A stretch of DNA of 34,430 nucleotides, from the NCBI RefSeq assembly GCF_015024225.1, contig NZ_JACJGM010000045.1, forward strand, positions 1 to 34,430. The letters are read 5' to 3'. This stretch comes from Nocardioides lijunqiniae. Its GTDB lineage: Bacteria; Actinomycetota; Actinomycetes; Propionibacteriales; Nocardioidaceae. Positions 32,491 to 34,430 of the stretch are shown here, in pieces (position 1 is the first letter of the stretch; every line of letters begins with the position of its first letter). Position numbers and translations under genes: made by a program. The notes below the pieces were generated by a model. It was not told the origin of the DNA and searched no databases. It was given only the letters and a program-made list of their open reading frames with translations.

Positions 32491-32874
32491 TCAGCCCGCG
32501 TGCAGGGGGTCGGGCGCGCGCGCGTGGTCGGCGAGGAGCTGGATGCCGCGGCGCAGGCCGCCCACCAGGTCGCCCGCCGCGAAGTCGGTCTGCATGGCCA
32601 GGACGGCCAGCTCGACCTCGGCGTCGGTGAGGGTGCGGCGGACGTAGCCGCCGGTCACGACCTCGAGCGCGCGCTGGTCGGGGTCGACCATCACCAGGAT
32701 GCTGCGCGACGGAGCCACGAGGGAGTTGTGCAGGCTGGTGGCGAACTGACGGGGGTCGCCACTGGCGGCGCCCACGAAGACAGAGATCTCGGCGCGACAC
32801 AGCCGCTCGGCCTTGCGGATGGTCTCGTCGAGCGCCACGCGCTCGGCGCTGCTGAAGGGGTCACCAGCGGCCAC
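32491..32874 (-). CDS. DUF5130 (TPM-like) protein
   Basis: A protein of about 127 residues. Features are PFSSAERVALDETIRKAERL, then AEISVFVGAASGDPRQFATSLHNSL, SILVMVDPDQRALEVVTGGYVRRTLTD and a final helix. This is the actinobacterial DUF5130 pattern, related to the TPM domain found in some membrane-associated proteins. Function is not established. The start is uncertain: GTG 32874 or GTG 32883, both inside the end of the upstream gene. A GAAGG lies 12 nt before the first. The frame overlaps the upstream gene by 14 bp or more, so translation is probably coupled. Confidence 0.8.
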   Translation of the reverse strand: MAAGDPFSSAERVALDETIRKAERLCRAEISVFVGAASGDPRQFATSLHNSLVAPSRSILVMVDPDQRALEVVTGGYVRRTLTDAEVELAVLAMQTDFAAGDLVGGLRRGIQLLADHARAPDPLHAG

Positions 32875-33226
32875 TTGCGCCACCGGCCTTCGAGGAGTCG
32901 CTGTCGGGAGCCGCGAGCTCGCCGGCGCTGCGGCGGGGACCGCCGAGCCACTGGTTCTCGACCAGCGGCGCGCCCGGCGCGAGGCGCTCGCCGCGGACAA
33001 GGGCCGGAAGGTAGACGGCGACCGCGATCACGAGGAAGAGCAGCAGCGGGACACCTGCCAGGACCAGCAGCACGTGCATCATGTCGACCGGCTTCGTGTC
33101 GGGCCACCCCTCGGACGGCTCGGCCATGGCGGGACCCGCCAGAGCCACCGAGAGCCCGATCGACGTGAGGCCGGTCACGAGGACCGTGGCGCTGCGGCGG
33201 ACGGCGGGCGAGAGCGTGGAGATCAC
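32861..33226 (-). CDS. Small membrane protein with signal peptide, unknown function
   Basis: A 121-residue protein: N-terminal signal sequence (VRRSATVLVTGLTSIGLSVALAGPAMA, cleavage near AMA-EP), a short outer segment, one membrane helix (VLLVLAGVPLLLFLVIAVAVYL), and a cytoplasmic tail with APLVENQWLGGPR. I do not recognise a named family. Its overlap with the DUF5130 gene suggests the two act together, perhaps with the TPM-like protein recruited by the tail (inference). GTG is 7 nt from TAGGCT. Confidence 0.8.
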   Translation of the reverse strand: MISTLSPAVRRSATVLVTGLTSIGLSVALAGPAMAEPSEGWPDTKPVDMMHVLLVLAGVPLLLFLVIAVAVYLPALVRGERLAPGAPLVENQWLGGPRRSAGELAAPDSDSSKAGGASGRW

Positions 33227-33233
33227 GCTGCAC

Positions 33234-33239
33234 AGCCTA
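33234..33239 (-). promoter_or_regulatory. Leaderless -10 box for the small membrane protein/DUF5130 operon
   Basis: TAGGCT on the minus strand, 7 nt before GTG 33226, in the short divergent gap with mscS. Confidence 0.6.
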
Positions 33240-33285
33240 TCGGCTCGGTTCGATACGCCCGCGCCGAGATGCTATGCATGGGCGC

Positions 33286-34302
33286 ATGTTCGCCCCCGAC
33301 AGCACGGACCCGTGCGCGGCCGGAGAGCAGGTCTGCGACGCCGCCTTCGAGTGGACCGGCAGCTCGACCGCCGCCGACATCGCCGACGTGGTCATCGGCA
33401 AGCCCCTCGCCCTCACCGGACTGCTCCTCCTGGGACTGGTCCTGAGGTGGGTCCTCCACCGGCTCGTCGACCGCGTCGTACGGCGCGCGGAGGCCGGCGT
33501 GCTGCCGGACAAGGTGGGCCGCTTCTCCATGGTCCGCAAGGGCGCCAGCCACGCCGCGTCGTCCGACATCGTCACCGCGACCCGTCGCGTCCAGCGCGCC
33601 AAGACCATCGGGAGCCTGCTCAAGAGCATCATCACCGGCGTGCTGGCGGCGATGTTCGGCACCATGATGCTCAGCGAGCTGGGCGTCAACATCGCCCCCA
33701 TCATCGCCAGCGCCGGCATCATCGGCCTGGCGCTGGGCTTCGGGGCGCAGTCGCTGGTGAAGGACTTCCTCTCGGGGATCTTCATGATCCTGGAGGACCA
33801 GTACGGCGTCGGCGACGTCGTGGACGTCGGCGAGGCCAGCGGCACCGTGGAGGCCGTGAGCCTGCGGGTCACGCGGCTGCGCGACGTCGACGGGACCGTC
33901 TGGTACGTCCCCAACGGCGAGATCATGCGCGTGGGCAACATGAGCCAGAACTGGGCGCGCAGCGTCCTCGACATCAACGTCGCCTACACCGAGGACCTCG
34001 CGCGGGTGCGGCGGATCCTCCAGGACGTGGCCCACGACCTGTGGGAGGACGAGGACTTCAAGCACGTCGTCATCGAGGAGCCCGAGGTGTGGGGCGTCGA
34101 GCAGCTCGGCATCGACGGCGTCACCGTGCGGGTGACGCTCAAGACCGCGCCCCTGGAGCAGTGGGCGGTCGCGCGCGAGATGCGCCAGCGGATCAAGGCC
34201 CGCTTCGACCACGAGGGGATCGAGATCCCGTTCCCCCAGCGCGTGGTCTGGAACCGCACCGAGCCGGCCGCCCCGGCCGAGGCCGTGGACGACCGGCCCT
34301 AG
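33286..34302 (+). CDS. Small-conductance mechanosensitive channel (MscS family)
   Basis: A channel of about 338 residues that releases solutes on hypo-osmotic shock. Helices lie near 35-55, 105-130 and the pore helix at about 140-165, with Gly/Ala packing motif AGIIGLALGFGAQSLVKDFLSG. The beta domain follows (YGVGDVVDVGEASGTVEAV, and VPNGEIMRVGNMS), then the alpha/beta C-terminal part. The start may be ATG 33286 or an in-frame ATG at 33274; a weak extended -10 (TGCTATGCA) lies 7 nt before the first. The TAG stop coincides with the predicted insertion site of the downstream IS. Confidence 0.93.
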   Translation: MFAPDSTDPCAAGEQVCDAAFEWTGSSTAADIADVVIGKPLALTGLLLLGLVLRWVLHRLVDRVVRRAEAGVLPDKVGRFSMVRKGASHAASSDIVTATRRVQRAKTIGSLLKSIITGVLAAMFGTMMLSELGVNIAPIIASAGIIGLALGFGAQSLVKDFLSGIFMILEDQYGVGDVVDVGEASGTVEAVSLRVTRLRDVDGTVWYVPNGEIMRVGNMSQNWARSVLDINVAYTEDLARVRRILQDVAHDLWEDEDFKHVVIEEPEVWGVEQLGIDGVTVRVTLKTAPLEQWAVAREMRQRIKARFDHEGIEIPFPQRVVWNRTEPAAPAEAVDDRP

Positions 34303-34349
34303 CTGTACTGATCACGGACGTTAGGTACGGCGTGCCTGCTGGACGATGA

Positions 34350-34412
34350 CGAAGACCTCCGGGTGAGGTGTGGAGCTACCACGCAACCGCATCTCACAAC
34401 CGGAGGTCTTCG
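34350..34412 (+). promoter_or_regulatory. Hairpin that can hide the transposase ribosome-binding site
   Basis: CGAAGACCTCCGG (34350-34362) is perfectly complementary to 34400-34412, which contains GGAGG and the first base of the GTG. A transcript entering from mscS would fold so that the ribosome site is paired, as known for several IS elements; a transcript starting inside the loop would not. Confidence 0.6.
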
Positions 34413-34430
34413 TGTCCCACGCTAACGCCT
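34412..34430 (+). CDS. N-terminus of an IS481-family transposase (partial)
   Basis: GTG at 34412 opens a frame reading (V/M)SHANA to the window edge, with GGAGG 5 nt upstream. MSHANA(P/A)LTP is the common start of actinobacterial IS481-family transposases, which are DDE enzymes with an N-terminal helix-turn-helix and an rve core. Only six residues are visible, so the call leans on the start motif and on the IS-like leader. Confidence 0.65.

Larger units (their letters stand above)
34304..34430 (+). mobile_element. Left end of an IS481-like insertion sequence (partial)
   Basis: The DNA directly after the mscS stop changes character and leads into a transposase start. The predicted left terminus begins TGTACTGATCAC at 34304, directly after CCTAGC (34298-34303), which fits the NCTAGN target reported for Bordetella IS481. 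The right end is outside the window, so the terminal inverted repeat and target duplication cannot be confirmed. The exact boundary is inferred; the presence of an IS is well supported by the transposase N-terminus. Confidence 0.7.

Overview
The window is chromosomal DNA from a very GC-rich actinobacterium. The evidence is strong G/C third-position bias, many GTG starts, a mycothiol-type DsbA oxidoreductase, a mycobacterial-type RpiB and pervasive leaderless gene starts. The gene set resembles Nocardioides or a close Propionibacteriales relative; this placement is from memory, not from a search. Coding density is very high and no gene-free stretch exceeds 300 bases.

Layout. 1-2000: the 3' end of a probable transglutaminase/DUF4129-type membrane protein, convergent with a transmembrane Ser/Thr kinase. 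2000-3730: trigger factor behind tRNA-Pro and tRNA-Gly on the same strand. 3839-7798 (minus): a probable run of LURP-one-like protein, HSL-type hydrolase, rpiB, nei and a membrane SpoIIE-type phosphatase. 7859-13341: a frameshifted monooxygenase-like gene, a LysE exporter, metG with a palindromic repeat element behind it, a secreted PGRP/amidase, a GOLPH3-like protein and a mycothiol-nitroreductase-like DsbA. 13379-17771: carbon-nitrogen hydrolase, PRISE-like reductase, zinc alcohol dehydrogenase, P-loop kinase and a membrane protein. 17809-20954: a multi-pass membrane protein of unknown family facing a three-gene operon of single-anchor beta-rich proteins. 21054-25769: a 1571-residue secreted multidomain carbohydrate-active-looking protein. 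25909-34302: MMPL transporter, secreted CHAP protein with Ig-like repeats, aminopeptidase N, a two-gene DUF5130/membrane operon and an MscS channel. 34304-end: the left end of an IS481-like insertion sequence, apparently inserted at the mscS stop codon.

The genes are mainly core housekeeping (translation, folding, repair, peptide turnover, osmotic safety valve) mixed with envelope and secreted functions. The least described parts are the three-protein operon with its convergent membrane neighbour, and the giant secreted protein. The most striking shared regulatory feature is that about fifteen genes start 5-7 nt after a TANNNT-type -10 box, so they are probably leaderless. Several convergent pairs overlap at or near their stop codons.
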